Source: Atribacterota bacterium (GTDB lineage Bacteria > Atribacterota > Atribacteria > Atribacterales > Caldatribacteriaceae). From it: a stretch of DNA of 64,000 bases. Shown piece after piece: positions 1 to 9,491 of this stretch; the first letter of the stretch is position 1; every line of letters begins with the position of its first letter. Under the pieces are notes generated by a model. It did no database searches and was not told the origin of the DNA. It saw nothing but the letters and a program-made list of their open reading frames with translations. Location: the NCBI GenBank assembly GCA_039638595.1, contig JBDIWM010000001.1:85633-149632 (forward strand), read 5' to 3'. The position numbers and the translations under genes are program-made.

Positions 1-1
1 T

Positions 2-541
2 CTTTTCAACGGGCAAGAGATTAAGACCTTCATCCACGGTATCAACCTACAGGAATTCGCCCGAGAAATCGTACGTTATAAAGTGCTCATCACCTTTGGT
101 GGCAAGTGTTTTGATGTTCCTTTCATTGAAAGGACTCTGAGAATAAAGCTTCCTCAGGTACATATTGACTTGCGGTACGTCCTACGAAGTTTAGGCCTGC
201 GAGGAGGTTTAAAAGCTTGCGAAAAAATGTTAGGCATCGACCGGGGAGAGCTGAAAGGAGTGGATGGATACACTGCAGTACTACTCTGGCAGAAATATGA
301 GGAAGGGTGTCCTGAGGCTTTAGAAACCCTTCTGGCGTATAACATCGCTGACACTGTAAACCTCGAGAAACTCATCGTCTTTGCCTACAATGCCAAACTT
401 TCTTTGCTACCCCTTTCGCTTCCTCCTCTACCGGAACCATCATCCCGGATTGTCATCCCTTACAAAGCCCATCCGGAAGTCATTCAAGAAATATTTTACG
501 AGAAACTTCGTTACTTTTCTCAAAAAGGAGAAAACACATGA
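2..541 (+). CDS. RNase H-like 3'-5' exonuclease domain protein, 5' end outside window
   Basis: The frame is open from base 2, so the start lies upstream of the window. The visible part resembles the C-terminal half of a YprB/DnaQ-like RNase H-fold exonuclease. It has a conserved '[13 protein letters not shown]' strand/helix, the 'HIDLRYVLR' acidic motif and a late '[12 protein letters not shown]' motif; the Asp residues in these are the expected metal ligands. This family trims nucleic acids with two-metal-ion chemistry, but the substrate is unknown. The TGA stop overlaps the ATG of glgB by 4 bases, which indicates co-transcription. The function is inferred from motifs only. Confidence 0.7.
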   Translation, partial: LFNGQEIKTFIHGINLQEFAREIVRYKVLITFGGKCFDVPFIERTLRIKLPQVHIDLRYVLRSLGLRGGLKACEKMLGIDRGELKGVDGYTAVLLWQKYEEGCPEALETLLAYNIADTVNLEKLIVFAYNAKLSLLPLSLPPLPEPSSRIVIPYKAHPEVIQEIFYEKLRYFSQKGENT

Positions 542-2718
542 CCGAAAGAGAATCGATTCAGGCCATCGTCAAGGGTAATTACAGCAATCCTTTCTCGTTC
601 CTGGGGATGCATGAAATCCAGCAGGGTGTGGTCGTACGAGTTTTCCTTCCCGGTGCTCAAAACGTCACCGTGATGGAAAAAGAAGGAGGAAAGTTATTCC
701 CTCTTACGAAGGTCCATGAAGAGGGTTTTTTTCAAAGGATTTTGGAAGGATACACGGCTTTCCCTTACCTACTTAAAATCAAAAAAGACGGTAAAGAATA
801 TACGATTCGGGATCCATATTCCTTTCCACCCTTTCTCACCGACCTTGACCTCCACCTCTTCAACGAAGGAACCCATCACTACGCCTATGCCAAACTTGGT
901 GCCCATTGTATCAGCATGGAAGGGACAGAAGGGGTCCACTTTGCTGTCTGGGCTCCGAATGCCGAGCGAGTCAGTGTAGTCGGAGATTTTAACAATTGGG
1001 ATGGAAGAGTACATGGTATGCGTCCTTTAAAAAATTCGGGAATATGGGAAATCTTTATTCCCGGAATTGGAGAAAATACCCTATACAAATTTGAGATTAA
1101 AACCAAAACCGGCCAACTCCTGCTCAAATCCGACCCTTATGGCTTTTTCTTTGAAGTACGTCCCAAAACCGCTTCAATCGTTTACAAACTGGACGGATTC
1201 CACTGGGGTGATGAAGAATGGATGGAAAAGCGAAAGAACACAAACCTTCTGAAAAGCCCTATGAGTATTTACGAAGTGCATCTTGGCTCATTCAAAAGGG
1301 GGGAAAATAATTCGTTTCTCAATTATCGGGAACTTGCCCACGCACTTGTCAAATATGTGGTAGAAATGGGGTATACCCACATAGAGCTTCTCCCCATTGC
1401 CGAACATCCTTTTGACGGTTCCTGGGGTTATCACGTTACAGGATATTTTGCCCCTACCAGTCGCTTTGGTTCACCTCACGATTTCATGTACTTCGTAGAC
1501 TACTGCCATCGTCATGGTATCGGGGTAATCCTCGACTGGGTCATCGCCCATTTTCCGAAAGATGCCCATGGATTGGGGCATTTCGATGGTACCGGACTCT
1601 ATGAGCACGCCGATCCCCGTAAGGGAGAGCACCCTCATTGGGGAAGTTATATCTTCAATTATGGTCGCCACGAAGTACAGAGCTTTCTCCTCTCCAACGC
1701 TTTCTTCTGGCTCAAGGAATATCACATCGATGCCCTACGAGTCGACGCGGTGGCGTCCATGCTTTACCTTGATTACGGCAGGAATGAGGGAGAATGGATT
1801 CCCAACATCTATGGCGGACGAGAGAATCTGGAAGCTATGGATTTCTTAAAAAAACTCAATGAGCGTCTTTACACCAGTTTTTCTGGTATTGCCACCGTTG
1901 CCGAAGAGTCAACGGCCTGGCCAGGCGTAACCCTACCACCGTACCTTGGAGGGCTTGGCTTCCTTTTTAAATGGAACATGGGGTGGATGAACGACTTTCT
2001 CCTCTACATGAGCAAGGACCCCATCTACCGTAAGTATCATCATAATAATCTGACTTTCGCCCTAATGTATGCATTCTCGGAAAACTTTATCCTTCCCCTC
2101 TCCCATGACGAAGTGGTTCACGGCAAAAAAAGTATGATTGAAAAAATGCCCGGAGACTGGTGGCAGAAATTTGCTCAGCTTCGCTTGGCGTATGCCGTCA
2201 TGTTTGGATATCCGGGCAAAAAGCTCCTCTTCATGGGAAACGATTTTGGTCAGTGGAGAGAATGGAACCATAATCAAGAATTGGACTGGTTTCTTTTGAA
2301 CTACCCTACTCACTCCGGACTCAAGCGTTTTGTCCAGGATCTCAACCACCTTTATCGCCAGGAAAATTCGCTCTTCGAATGTGATTACTCCTGGAAGGGT
2401 TTTGAATGGATCGATTGTCATGACGCCGACAATTCCGTTATTTCCTTCATCCGTAAAGCCGAAAATCCCGATGATTTTCTCCTGTTTGTGGCTAATTTTA
2501 CCCCGGTGGTGCGCTTTAATTACCGTCTGGGGGTACCGAAACCTGGACATTACCGGGAAGTTCTCAATAGCGACGCTGAAATTTACGGTGGAAGCAATGT
2601 GGGAAACTGGGGGCTGGTTCATGCTCAGGAAGAACCTTCCCACGGAAGGCCTTATACCCTTTCCTTGACACTTCCCCCCTTAGGATGCCTTATTCTGAAG
2701 TGGGAGGGTATAAAATAG
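538..2718 (+). CDS. glgB: 1,4-alpha-glucan branching enzyme
   Basis: GlgB cuts alpha-1,4 glucan chains and re-joins them as alpha-1,6 branches during glycogen synthesis in the cytoplasm. The 726-residue length matches two-CBM48-type bacterial GlgB. An N-terminal beta domain (about 1-110) and a CBM48 domain ('[20 protein letters not shown]', about 140-160) precede the GH13 barrel. Catalytic residues are visible: Asp403 in 'DALRVDAVA', Glu456 in 'VAEEST' and Asp524 in '[10 protein letters not shown]'. The ATG overlaps the stop of the exonuclease gene (ATGA). The 3' end overlaps the convergent pdxA-like gene by 39 bases. No other glycogen genes are in the window. Confidence 0.97.
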   Translation: MTERESIQAIVKGNYSNPFSFLGMHEIQQGVVVRVFLPGAQNVTVMEKEGGKLFPLTKVHEEGFFQRILEGYTAFPYLLKIKKDGKEYTIRDPYSFPPFLTDLDLHLFNEGTHHYAYAKLGAHCISMEGTEGVHFAVWAPNAERVSVVGDFNNWDGRVHGMRPLKNSGIWEIFIPGIGENTLYKFEIKTKTGQLLLKSDPYGFFFEVRPKTASIVYKLDGFHWGDEEWMEKRKNTNLLKSPMSIYEVHLGSFKRGENNSFLNYRELAHALVKYVVEMGYTHIELLPIAEHPFDGSWGYHVTGYFAPTSRFGSPHDFMYFVDYCHRHGIGVILDWVIAHFPKDAHGLGHFDGTGLYEHADPRKGEHPHWGSYIFNYGRHEVQSFLLSNAFFWLKEYHIDALRVDAVASMLYLDYGRNEGEWIPNIYGGRENLEAMDFLKKLNERLYTSFSGIATVAEESTAWPGVTLPPYLGGLGFLFKWNMGWMNDFLLYMSKDPIYRKYHHNNLTFALMYAFSENFILPLSHDEVVHGKKSMIEKMPGDWWQKFAQLRLAYAVMFGYPGKKLLFMGNDFGQWREWNHNQELDWFLLNYPTHSGLKRFVQDLNHLYRQENSLFECDYSWKGFEWIDCHDADNSVISFIRKAENPDDFLLFVANFTPVVRFNYRLGVPKPGHYREVLNSDAEIYGGSNVGNWGLVHAQEEPSHGRPYTLSLTLPPLGCLILKWEGIK

Positions 2719-3678
2719 GGCATAATGTGCTGCAACACGACTTGCTTCGTACATACTTTCATACCGAGCAATGCCTCGACCAGCTATATCAAAAGCCGTG
2801 CCGTGATCCGGAGCAGTACGGATAAAGGGGAGCCCCAGCGTAACACTCACGGTACGGTAAAAATCAAGGCACTTAGTGGCAATGTGTCCCTGGTCGTGAT
2901 AGAGTGAAAGAACCGCGTCAAAATTTCCCTGTGAAGCAAAAAAGAAAACCGAATCCGCCGGATAGGGACCGGAAACCTGGTATCCTCTTTTTCTCAGTTC
3001 CTTTACAGCGGGCATAATTTCTTCGATTTCCTCTCTTCCCAAAAGCCCACCTTCTCCAGCATGGGGATTTAAAGCCGCAACCGCAATCCGAGGGACAGAA
3101 ATCCCCAGAAGTCGAAGATACAAAACCATTTTTTCCCCGAAAGAAACCAGAGCCTCTTTTTTCACGTTTTCAATGGCTTCTTTAAGAGAAAGGTGGCGCG
3201 TTAAAAAGAAAACCCGCAATGTTCCCACCTGAAACATGGTTAAAGCCTGATCCACACCACTTAAAGACTGTAAAATCTCGGTGTGACCAATGAAGGGAAT
3301 ACCAGCCTGATAAAGGGCCTCTTTGTTGATGGGAGCAGTAACAATACCTTGCACCTTTTTTTCCAAGGCGAGCATGGTGGCCCTTTCAATATATTCGTAA
3401 CTGGCTCGTCCCATTTCCGGAGTGATTTTTCCAAAAGAGAAAGAAGGATCAACATTACCAAGGTGGAGGAGCAATGGACCATCTCCCTGCACTGGAAAAC
3501 GAGCCTCCTGCCAATGTACCGTAATCCCACTTACTTTTTGTGCTCTCTCCAAAACACCCCCATCGCCAACCACAAGGGGAATAGCTTCTATATCCCAGGA
3601 AGCTATAGTTTTGACCACGATTTCAGGACCCACCCCAGCTGGATCCCCCATGGTGAGAGCCAGAACGGGCTTTAACAA
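2680..3678 (-). CDS. pdxA: PdxA family 4-phosphate dehydrogenase
   Basis: This 332-residue protein belongs to the PdxA family of NAD-dependent, metal-dependent oxidative decarboxylases. It starts with '[15 protein letters not shown]', and the three metal-binding His sites are visible in 'IGHTEIL', 'LNPHAGEGG' and '[11 protein letters not shown]'. PdxA proper oxidises 4-phosphohydroxythreonine in vitamin B6 synthesis; PdxA2 relatives act on D-threonate or erythronate 4-phosphate in sugar-acid catabolism. No pdxJ and no four-carbon sugar-acid kinase is nearby, so the substrate is open. serC, which acts in the same B6 branch, lies about 4 kb away. The start overlaps the preceding aminotransferase stop by 7 bases, and the stop overlaps glgB convergently. 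Confidence 0.88.
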   Translation of the reverse strand: MLKPVLALTMGDPAGVGPEIVVKTIASWDIEAIPLVVGDGGVLERAQKVSGITVHWQEARFPVQGDGPLLLHLGNVDPSFSFGKITPEMGRASYEYIERATMLALEKKVQGIVTAPINKEALYQAGIPFIGHTEILQSLSGVDQALTMFQVGTLRVFFLTRHLSLKEAIENVKKEALVSFGEKMVLYLRLLGISVPRIAVAALNPHAGEGGLLGREEIEEIMPAVKELRKRGYQVSGPYPADSVFFFASQGNFDAVLSLYHDQGHIATKCLDFYRTVSVTLGLPFIRTAPDHGTAFDIAGRGIARYESMYEASRVAAHYALFYTLPLQNKAS

Positions 3679-4820
3679 TGTTCTCTCCTCCAGGAAATTA
3701 ATCTCTTTACACCTTCTTCAACTTCCTCCTTTCGCCGACAAATGGAAATCCGCACAAATCCCTCTCCACTCTCCCCAAACGTATCTCCAGGAGCGAAAGC
3801 GACCTTTTCTCTGAGGAGCAGTTCCTTGCAAAATTCCAGTGAGGGCCTCCCAAACTCTCGCACATCCACCCACACATAGTACCCTCCCTGAGGATTAAAG
3901 AAGCGAAAACCACCCTCAGAGAGTAAAACCGTAACAATACGACGGTTATCGTCATAATAACGCACCATTCTTTCGATTTCCTCTCTGGGAAGGTCAAGAG
4001 CAATTTCAGCAGCCTTTTGAGAAATATGGGAAGTACAGGCAATGAGGTATTCTGCAACCTTCGCACAGTGAGGGAAAAGCGACGGCGGAACCACCATATA
4101 TCCCACCCGCCAGCCGGTGAGAGCATAGGTTTTGGAAAAAGAAAAGATAGTCACCAACCGTTCTGAACTCACCATCTCAAACATACCGACGTGCTGACCC
4201 TGATACACATATTTTTCGTATGCCTCATCGGAAATCACGAGTAACCCATATTCCTCAGCAAGACGGGCAATTTCTTCTAGCGTTTCCCGGGAGAAAACCA
4301 CCCCTAAGGGATTGGAAGGAGAGTTCACGAGGATCGCTCTGGTGCGAGAATTCACCAGACGGCGAATCTCGGCAAAATCGGGAAGGTACTGGTTTTCAGG
4401 AAGGAGATGATAATGAACCGATTTTCCTCCACAGAGTTCTACTTGGGAAAAGTGGTTCGTAAAGCCAGGATCAGGTACCAGTACCTCGTCACCTGGACGA
4501 AGAACGGTACGAAAAACCGTTACAGTTCCGAACAGTGACCCAGGTAAAACCATAATCTGGTCGACCGGAACCCGCCATCCTTTTTCTGCAAAAAGCTTAG
4601 CTGCAATTTTCTCCCGCAGAGAAGGAATGCCCACTGTAGGCGTGTAACGAATTTCTCCCTGGAGCAAAAATTGCTGTAACCGCTCTGTAACAAAAGCAGG
4701 AGTGGGGAAATGGGGTTCACCCATTTCCAGCCGAATGGAATCAGGTATAGCGAGAGCCATCCCCATCAACTCTCGAATCCCAGAACGCGGGAGTTGTGAA
4801 ACTTCCTGTGGCACTTCCAT
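3672..4820 (-). CDS. PLP-dependent aminotransferase, class I/II (AspC-like)
   Basis: A 382-residue fold-type I aminotransferase. 'VNSPSNPLGVV' carries the Asn that contacts PLP. 'ISDEAYEKYVY' carries the Asp/Tyr pair. 'FSFSKTYALTGWRVGYM' carries the Schiff-base Lys, followed by the Arg typical of the class. The C-terminal 'FVRISI' motif has the carboxylate-binding Arg. Substrates (aspartate, alanine or aromatic amino acids) cannot be told from the sequence. The gene lies upstream of pdxA with a 7-base overlap, so the two are co-transcribed. Confidence 0.9.
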   Translation of the reverse strand: MEVPQEVSQLPRSGIRELMGMALAIPDSIRLEMGEPHFPTPAFVTERLQQFLLQGEIRYTPTVGIPSLREKIAAKLFAEKGWRVPVDQIMVLPGSLFGTVTVFRTVLRPGDEVLVPDPGFTNHFSQVELCGGKSVHYHLLPENQYLPDFAEIRRLVNSRTRAILVNSPSNPLGVVFSRETLEEIARLAEEYGLLVISDEAYEKYVYQGQHVGMFEMVSSERLVTIFSFSKTYALTGWRVGYMVVPPSLFPHCAKVAEYLIACTSHISQKAAEIALDLPREEIERMVRYYDDNRRIVTVLLSEGGFRFFNPQGGYYVWVDVREFGRPSLEFCKELLLREKVAFAPGDTFGESGEGFVRISICRRKEEVEEGVKRLISWRREHC

Positions 4821-4854
4821 GGTTCACTCACATCCTTTTCTGGCTTTGTATCAT

Positions 4855-5517
4855 TCAAAACGGCTTTTCAGGAACCTTCTCCCAATCAGCAAGAAAATTT
4901 TTCAAACCGATATCAGTGAGAGGATGTCTGACCAGGTTCTGAATCACACCAAAAGGAAGGGTGACAATATGAGCTCCAATTTTTGCCGCTTCAACCACAT
5001 GCATGGGATGACGCACCGATGAAACGATGACTTCAGCAGTCATTCCATAATTTCGAAAAATCTGGACGATGTCGGCTACAAGACGCATACCGTCGCTCGA
5101 TATGTCATCGAGTCTCCCTACAAAGGGGCTGACGTACTTTGCGCCGACTTTTGCCGCCATGAGCGCCTGCAAAGGGTGGAAAATGAGGGTGGTATTCACA
5201 GCAATACCCTCAGAAGCAAGGGCCCGAATCGCCTTCAAACCCTCCGCGGTCATGGGAATCTTGACCACAATATTGGGTGCCCAGCCATGAAGTTCTCTCC
5301 CTTCCCGGATCATACCTTCGGCATCAAGACTGACCACTTCAGCCGAGACTGGTCCAGGCACAATTTTACAAATTTCCATAATCACTTCCTTAAAACCTCG
5401 TCCGGTTTTGCTCACCAAGGTAGGATTAGTGGTCACACCATCAAGAATTCCCAGCTCAAGAGCCTGACGAACCTCATCCACGAAAGCCGTATCGATGAAA
5501 AATTTCGTCCTCACCAT
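4855..5517 (-). CDS. tal: Transaldolase, short MipB/TalC type
   Basis: This short single-domain transaldolase (about 220 residues) belongs to the family that includes fructose-6-phosphate aldolase. It moves a dihydroxyacetone unit between sugar phosphates in the non-oxidative pentose phosphate pathway. Diagnostic pieces are 'FFIDTA' at the N-terminus, '[11 protein letters not shown]', the Schiff-base Lys in '[11 protein letters not shown]' and '[12 protein letters not shown]'. The ATG directly abuts an AAAGGAGG site; the next codon, a GTG, has slightly better spacing, so the true start may be one codon later. The fba terminator lies just upstream. Confidence 0.93.
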   Translation of the reverse strand: MVRTKFFIDTAFVDEVRQALELGILDGVTTNPTLVSKTGRGFKEVIMEICKIVPGPVSAEVVSLDAEGMIREGRELHGWAPNIVVKIPMTAEGLKAIRALASEGIAVNTTLIFHPLQALMAAKVGAKYVSPFVGRLDDISSDGMRLVADIVQIFRNYGMTAEVIVSSVRHPMHVVEAAKIGAHIVTLPFGVIQNLVRHPLTDIGLKNFLADWEKVPEKPF

Positions 5518-5546
5518 CCTCCTTTCTGTGATATGCCCCTCTACTC

Positions 5547-5585
5547 AAAAAACCAGTGGGGGATGTTGACGCACATCCCCCACTG
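5547..5585 (-). terminator. Rho-independent terminator after fba
   Basis: A perfect 13-bp inverted repeat (5554-5566 with 5573-5585, 6-base loop) is followed on the minus strand by a six-T run (5547-5552). It lies 4 bases beyond the fba stop and upstream of the transaldolase gene, so fba transcription should end here. Confidence 0.93.
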
Positions 5586-5589
5586 ACTA

Positions 5590-6561
5590 TCAACCGCGTC
5601 CAGCACTCCCCAGAAGCTGGCACTTTGAGATATACATTTTCTTCAACTCTTCTCGTGCATAGCCCAGGTATTTACGGGGATCAAACTCTTTGGGGTTTTC
5701 TGCCAGGTACTTCCGGATCATTGCCGTCATTACCAGACGGCCATCCGAATCAATATTGATTTTACACACTGCTGACTGCGCTGCACGGCGAATCTGATCT
5801 TCGGGAACACCAGCCGTATTCTCCAATTTTCCCCCATATTGATTAATAATGTTTACGTAGTCCTGTAGCACCGAAGAAGCACCATGAAGCACAATGGGAA
5901 AACCAGGAAGACGACGCTCAATTTCCTCCAGAATGTCGAAACGCAAAGTGGGAAAAGGTTCACCGGGTTTTAGTTTAAATTTGTAAGCCCCATGAGACGT
6001 TCCAATGGAAATTGCCAAGCTATCAACGCCAGTCCGATTGACGAAATCTTCCACTTCTTCCGGACGGGTATAGTGGGAAACTTCTGAGGAAACATGTTCC
6101 TCAATGCCCGCCAGCACCCCAAGTTCTCCCTCTACGGTTACATCATGAGCATGAGCGTATTCGACCACTTTTTTGGTCAGAGCGATATTTTCTTCATAAG
6201 GGAGATGTGACCCATCAATCATCACGTTGGAAAAACCATAATCAACGCAGGATTTCGCCAGCTCAAAAGAATCCCCATGATCGAGATTCAAAGCAATGGG
6301 AATGGAACTTCCCATCTCACGAGCCATTTGTACCGCCCCGGGAACCATATAACGTAGGAGGGTCTGGTTAGCGTATTGCCGGGCGCCCTTAGAAATTTGC
6401 AAAATGACCGGTGAGCTACATTCCACACAGGCAGTGATGATTGCCTGCAACTGTTCCATATTGTTGAAATTGTAAGCTGGAACAGCATACTTTCCTGCCA
6501 TTGCCTTACGAAACATTTCCCTTGTGTTGACCAACCCTAACTCGCTAAAGTGAACCGCCAT
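5590..6561 (-). CDS. fba: Fructose-bisphosphate aldolase, class II
   Basis: A zinc-dependent aldolase that interconverts fructose 1,6-bisphosphate with dihydroxyacetone phosphate and glyceraldehyde 3-phosphate. The 323-residue product shows 'LNLDHGDS' (catalytic Asp and zinc His), 'VMIDGSHLPYEEN', 'VEGELGVLAG', 'IGTSHGAYK' (zinc His) and 'LHGASSV'. I chose the ATG at 6561 because GGGAGGAAG stands just upstream; the frame is open 12 codons further but without a ribosome site. It is a single-gene unit closed by a strong terminator, and is divergent from the encapsulin pair. Confidence 0.95.
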   Translation of the reverse strand: MAVHFSELGLVNTREMFRKAMAGKYAVPAYNFNNMEQLQAIITACVECSSPVILQISKGARQYANQTLLRYMVPGAVQMAREMGSSIPIALNLDHGDSFELAKSCVDYGFSNVMIDGSHLPYEENIALTKKVVEYAHAHDVTVEGELGVLAGIEEHVSSEVSHYTRPEEVEDFVNRTGVDSLAISIGTSHGAYKFKLKPGEPFPTLRFDILEEIERRLPGFPIVLHGASSVLQDYVNIINQYGGKLENTAGVPEDQIRRAAQSAVCKINIDSDGRLVMTAMIRKYLAENPKEFDPRKYLGYAREELKKMYISKCQLLGSAGRG

Positions 6562-6628
6562 GATACTTCCTCCCTTTATAGAAAATAGAGTAATCACCCT
6601 CGATCATTTTTTTATTTTACCCTGTAAT

Positions 6629-6658
6629 TTGAAAATAGGAAGACCCAAGGAATAAAAT
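6629..6658 (+). promoter_or_regulatory. Candidate sigma-70-type promoter for the encapsulin pair
   Basis: TTGAAA (6629-6634) and TAAAAT (6653-6658) are separated by 18 bases, about 50 bases upstream of the ferritin-like gene. The match is good but rests on inspection alone. Confidence 0.5.
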
Positions 6659-6710
6659 ATAAGAGGAGTTTCTTTTTTTATTCTAAAAACACGTTTAAGG
6701 AGGTGCCATT

Positions 6711-7055
6711 GTGCCAGAATTTCTTAACCCTTTCTCGGGAATGGTTCCCCCGCGCAAAATGAGCACAGAAGAGTTATTGCGCGCCATACGTCTCAACCTC
6801 GCCGCGGAGGAAGAAGCGGTACATCTCTATTTGGCCCACGCCGACGCTACGGACAATCCCATAGCGAAAAAAGTCCTAATTGACATCGCTAACGAAGAGA
6901 AAGTGCATGCTGGTGAGTTTTTACGCCTTCTTGAAATCCTAGCCGAAGATGAAAAAGAGTTCTTACAGCAAGGTGCCAGAGAAGTGGATGAGTTGGTGCA
7001 GGAACGTGCAAAACCGGATACCCCTGAAGAACCGACCATTGGTTCTTTACGCTAA
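6711..7055 (+). CDS. Encapsulated ferritin-like iron oxidase (encapsulin cargo)
   Basis: A 114-residue helical protein of the encapsulated ferritin (EncFtn/FLP) family. This family oxidises Fe(II) at a dimer interface inside an encapsulin shell. The helices carry the metal-site pattern 'NLAAEEEAVHLYLAHAD' and 'IANEEKVHAGEF' (Glu, Glu and Glu-x-x-His). After an acidic, Pro-rich linker the protein ends in 'PTIGSLR', which matches the known encapsulin-loading peptide type. The GTG start follows an AAGGAGGTG site. The shell gene starts 12 bases after the stop, so the pair forms an iron-storage compartment. The family assignment is from motifs; cargo loading is inferred from the tail. Confidence 0.92.
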   Translation: MPEFLNPFSGMVPPRKMSTEELLRAIRLNLAAEEEAVHLYLAHADATDNPIAKKVLIDIANEEKVHAGEFLRLLEILAEDEKEFLQQGAREVDELVQERAKPDTPEEPTIGSLR

Positions 7056-7067
7056 GGAGGAATGATT

Positions 7068-7853
7068 ATGACTCACCCGTATTTGGGACGAGAAGACGCT
7101 CCTTTTGGCGAAAAAGTGTGGAAAATTCTTGATCAAACCATGATCGAAGTAGGAAGGGCTCAACTTGCAGGGAGAAAGATCCTCCCCCTGAAGGGCCCTG
7201 TGGGTCTGGGTGTTACAGCCTTACCCTTATCTACAAAGGTGTCACAGGATGTGACCATAGTTCAGAATGCGCCTCTTTTTTATATCGAAAAAACCTTTCA
7301 TCTCCATAAACTCACCGTAGCGCAGTTTGAAAGAGAAGGAATCACTTTAGACGTAACTCCCTTAGTCCAAACGGTAACCGCGTGTACCACCACTGAAGAT
7401 ACACTGATTTTCCGGGGTATCGAACAATGGCCTGGTCTTTTAACGCTTCCGCAAAGCCTCCGCTTTTCTCTCCATTCCTGGGAAAAAGTGGGTCAGGCAA
7501 GCCTTGATATCATCAATGCTGTCTCTCTTCTCGACGAAACCGGTTTTCATGGTCCATACGCCCTGGCACTTGCGCCATCACTCTACAATTTGCTTCTCCG
7601 CCGTTACCCCGCCGGTCACCACACCGAGCTCGCTCACATTCAGGAAATCGTGCAGGACCGGGTCATCAAGGCACCAATCCTCCAAAGTGGTGGCATTCTC
7701 ATCAATGTGAACGAGACCTATGCCGCACTGATCCTGGGACAGGATATGCAAATTGGTTTCCTGGGCACCGATCAGGACGGGTTTTTCTTGAGTATTTCAG
7801 AAAGCCTGGGCCTCCTCATTCAGGAACCAAGGTCTATCTGTATTTTAGAGTAA
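7068..7853 (+). CDS. Encapsulin shell protein, HK97-fold
   Basis: About 261 residues, the size of small encapsulins that form T=1 shells. It resembles the linocin/CFP29 family: N-terminal 'REDAPFGEKVWKILDQTM', central 'GREILPLKGPVG'-like segment (here 'GRKILPLKGPVGLGV') and the C-terminal 'GFLGTDQDGFFLSISES'. The ATG at 7068 is favoured over the one at 7062 because the AGGAGG at 7055-7060 is only 1 base from the latter. It sits directly after the ferritin-like cargo gene. The shell probably stores iron and protects against oxidative damage. Confidence 0.94.
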   Translation: MTHPYLGREDAPFGEKVWKILDQTMIEVGRAQLAGRKILPLKGPVGLGVTALPLSTKVSQDVTIVQNAPLFYIEKTFHLHKLTVAQFEREGITLDVTPLVQTVTACTTTEDTLIFRGIEQWPGLLTLPQSLRFSLHSWEKVGQASLDIINAVSLLDETGFHGPYALALAPSLYNLLLRRYPAGHHTELAHIQEIVQDRVIKAPILQSGGILINVNETYAALILGQDMQIGFLGTDQDGFFLSISESLGLLIQEPRSICILE

Positions 7854-7859
7854 ATCAAT

Positions 7860-7887
7860 AAGAGGGGATCCTCCTGGATCCCCTCTT
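7860..7887 (+). terminator. Terminator hairpin after encapsulin
   Basis: A perfect 12-bp stem (7860-7871 with 7876-7887) with a 4-base loop lies just after the encapsulin stop and is followed by a T-rich stretch. It is a probable terminator of the cargo-shell operon. Confidence 0.75.
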
Positions 7888-7994
7888 TCTTCGCTTCTTC
7901 AGTTATTGCTAACGAATTCAAAAACGAAAAAAGAATGATACAATAGGAAGACTGATATAGAGAAACAATGAGCACCAGTAAGGGAGGAATAACC

Positions 7995-9080
7995 ATGGAA
8001 GAAAGGGTATGCACGTTCAACCCTGGACCAGCAGCACTACCTTTACCGGTTTTAAAGCGAATCCAAGAAGAGATGCTGAACTGCCGAGGAAGTGGGATGT
8101 CTATCCTCGAAATGAGCCACCGTTCCAAAGAATTCGAAGAAATCCTCAACGAGGCTGTTACTCGCATTAAAAGAATACTCAAGCTTGGGGAAGAATTTGA
8201 TGTGATTTTCACCCAGAGTGGAGCAAGCCTCCAGTTCACCATGGTTCCCATGAATTTTGCTCCGAATGGGAAACCGGTTGGTTACGTAGATACCGGTTAC
8301 TGGGCTTCAAAAGCCATTAAAGAAGCTAAAAACTTGGGCAAAGAAGTGCGGATTCTGGCTTCGTCTGCCGATAAAGAATACACCTACATACCCAAAAATT
8401 TTACCATTGAACCCGGACTTTCATACCTTCACATCACCTCAAATAACACGATTCGGGGAACCCAGTGGCCTTTCTTTCCAAAAATAGAAGGAATTCCCCT
8501 CATAGCCGATATGTCTTCGGACATTTTTAGTCGGGTATTTGACCCGAAACCTTTCGGGTGCATTTATGCCGGAGCACAGAAAAATGCTGGACCAGCGGGG
8601 GTCACCATCGTCATTATTCGCAAAGACATGTTGGAACGTATACCCCAGAACCTTCCCACCATGCTCAAATATTCCACCTTTGTGGAATCAAATTCCCTGT
8701 ATAACACTCCCCCCTGTTTCGCCATATACGTGGTGAACCTGGTCATGGAATGGTTGGAAGAGACAATCGGTGGTTTAGAAAAAATGGAAGCAATCAATCG
8801 CCAAAAAGCTCAACTCCTCTACGACTATATCGATAGCCAGGATTTTTATCGGAATCCCATTCTCCCTGAAGACCGTTCAAAGATGAACGTAATTTTTCGT
8901 CTCCCTTCCGAAGCTTTAGAAAGCCGGTTTGTTCAGGAAGCGAAAAAGGCTGGCTTAGTGGGCCTGAAAGGCCATCGGGCTGTGGGTGGATGCCGGGCTT
9001 CGATCTACAACGCGGTAACCATAGAAGCAGTAGAGACACTCCTTAATTTTATGAAAGAGTTTGCGCGTATTAATGGGTAA
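7995..9080 (+). CDS. serC: Phosphoserine aminotransferase
   Basis: SerC converts 3-phosphohydroxypyruvate and glutamate to phosphoserine in serine synthesis, and also acts in the B6 branch. The 361-residue product has 'TFNPGPAALP' at the start, 'FTQSGASLQFTM', the Asp in 'LIADMSSDIFSR' and the PLP-Lys in 'AGAQKNAGPAGVT'. The ATG at 7995 is chosen because GGGAGGAATAACC precedes it; the frame opens 9 codons earlier without a ribosome site. It is a single-gene transcript bounded by hairpins on both sides. Confidence 0.96.
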   Translation: MEERVCTFNPGPAALPLPVLKRIQEEMLNCRGSGMSILEMSHRSKEFEEILNEAVTRIKRILKLGEEFDVIFTQSGASLQFTMVPMNFAPNGKPVGYVDTGYWASKAIKEAKNLGKEVRILASSADKEYTYIPKNFTIEPGLSYLHITSNNTIRGTQWPFFPKIEGIPLIADMSSDIFSRVFDPKPFGCIYAGAQKNAGPAGVTIVIIRKDMLERIPQNLPTMLKYSTFVESNSLYNTPPCFAIYVVNLVMEWLEETIGGLEKMEAINRQKAQLLYDYIDSQDFYRNPILPEDRSKMNVIFRLPSEALESRFVQEAKKAGLVGLKGHRAVGGCRASIYNAVTIEAVETLLNFMKEFARING

Positions 9081-9114
9081 TAAAGCCTGGTGCATGCACC
9101 AGGCTTTATTACCC
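9075..9114 (+). terminator. Long palindromic terminator at the serC stop
   Basis: A 40-base perfect palindrome (20 bp per arm, centre at 9094/9095) contains the serC stop codon itself. The arms include AAAGCCTGG/CCAGGCTTT followed by T-rich sequence. It is symmetrical, so it could stop transcription from either strand. Confidence 0.75.
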
Positions 9115-9275
9115 AGCGTGTAATTTGTGTAGCAGGATTACAATGATTGATAAAAACTGAGCTTTCCTGGAAAAACACGACGAAGCAGTCTCTCCCCAAA
9201 ATATACTGTGGAGCATTGGAGTATTGGGAATATTTTCATCACCAATCTGTTTTTCTCTAAAAGAAAGGAGGGTTC

Positions 9276-9491
9276 ATGATGAAAACAAAGGAAGAAGTAG
9301 CCAAATACTTAAAAAATTTTAGCGCCTTCCGAGAACCAATTATGCAGTTTTTCGTTCCCTGTGATCTCTGCGGTCAGGATGCTGATTGGCACATTGCTAT
9401 TGGCTTAGACCGCGAAATCAACCTCTGTTACCTCTGTATGCAGATTATCGAAAGCCAAATTCAGCTTTCCGAAAAACTCCAACAAGTCTAA
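9276..9491 (+). CDS. Small protein with two CxxC pairs, unknown function
   Basis: A 71-residue protein that I do not recognise. 'PCDLCGQD' and 'NLCYLCMQII' place two CxxC pairs about 25 residues apart, which suggests one zinc-ribbon-type metal site. Ends are helical and charged. An AAAGGAGGG site precedes a double ATG, so the start may be 9276 or 9279. Its stop overlaps the convergent class II aldolase by 4 bases. The ribosome site and the Cys spacing support a real gene. Confidence 0.7.
   Translation: MMKTKEEVAKYLKNFSAFREPIMQFFVPCDLCGQDADWHIAIGLDREINLCYLCMQIIESQIQLSEKLQQV

Noticed and set aside
2062..2643. 193-codon open frame antisense to glgB
   Set aside because: It lies fully within a well-supported glgB and shows no protein motif or ribosome site.
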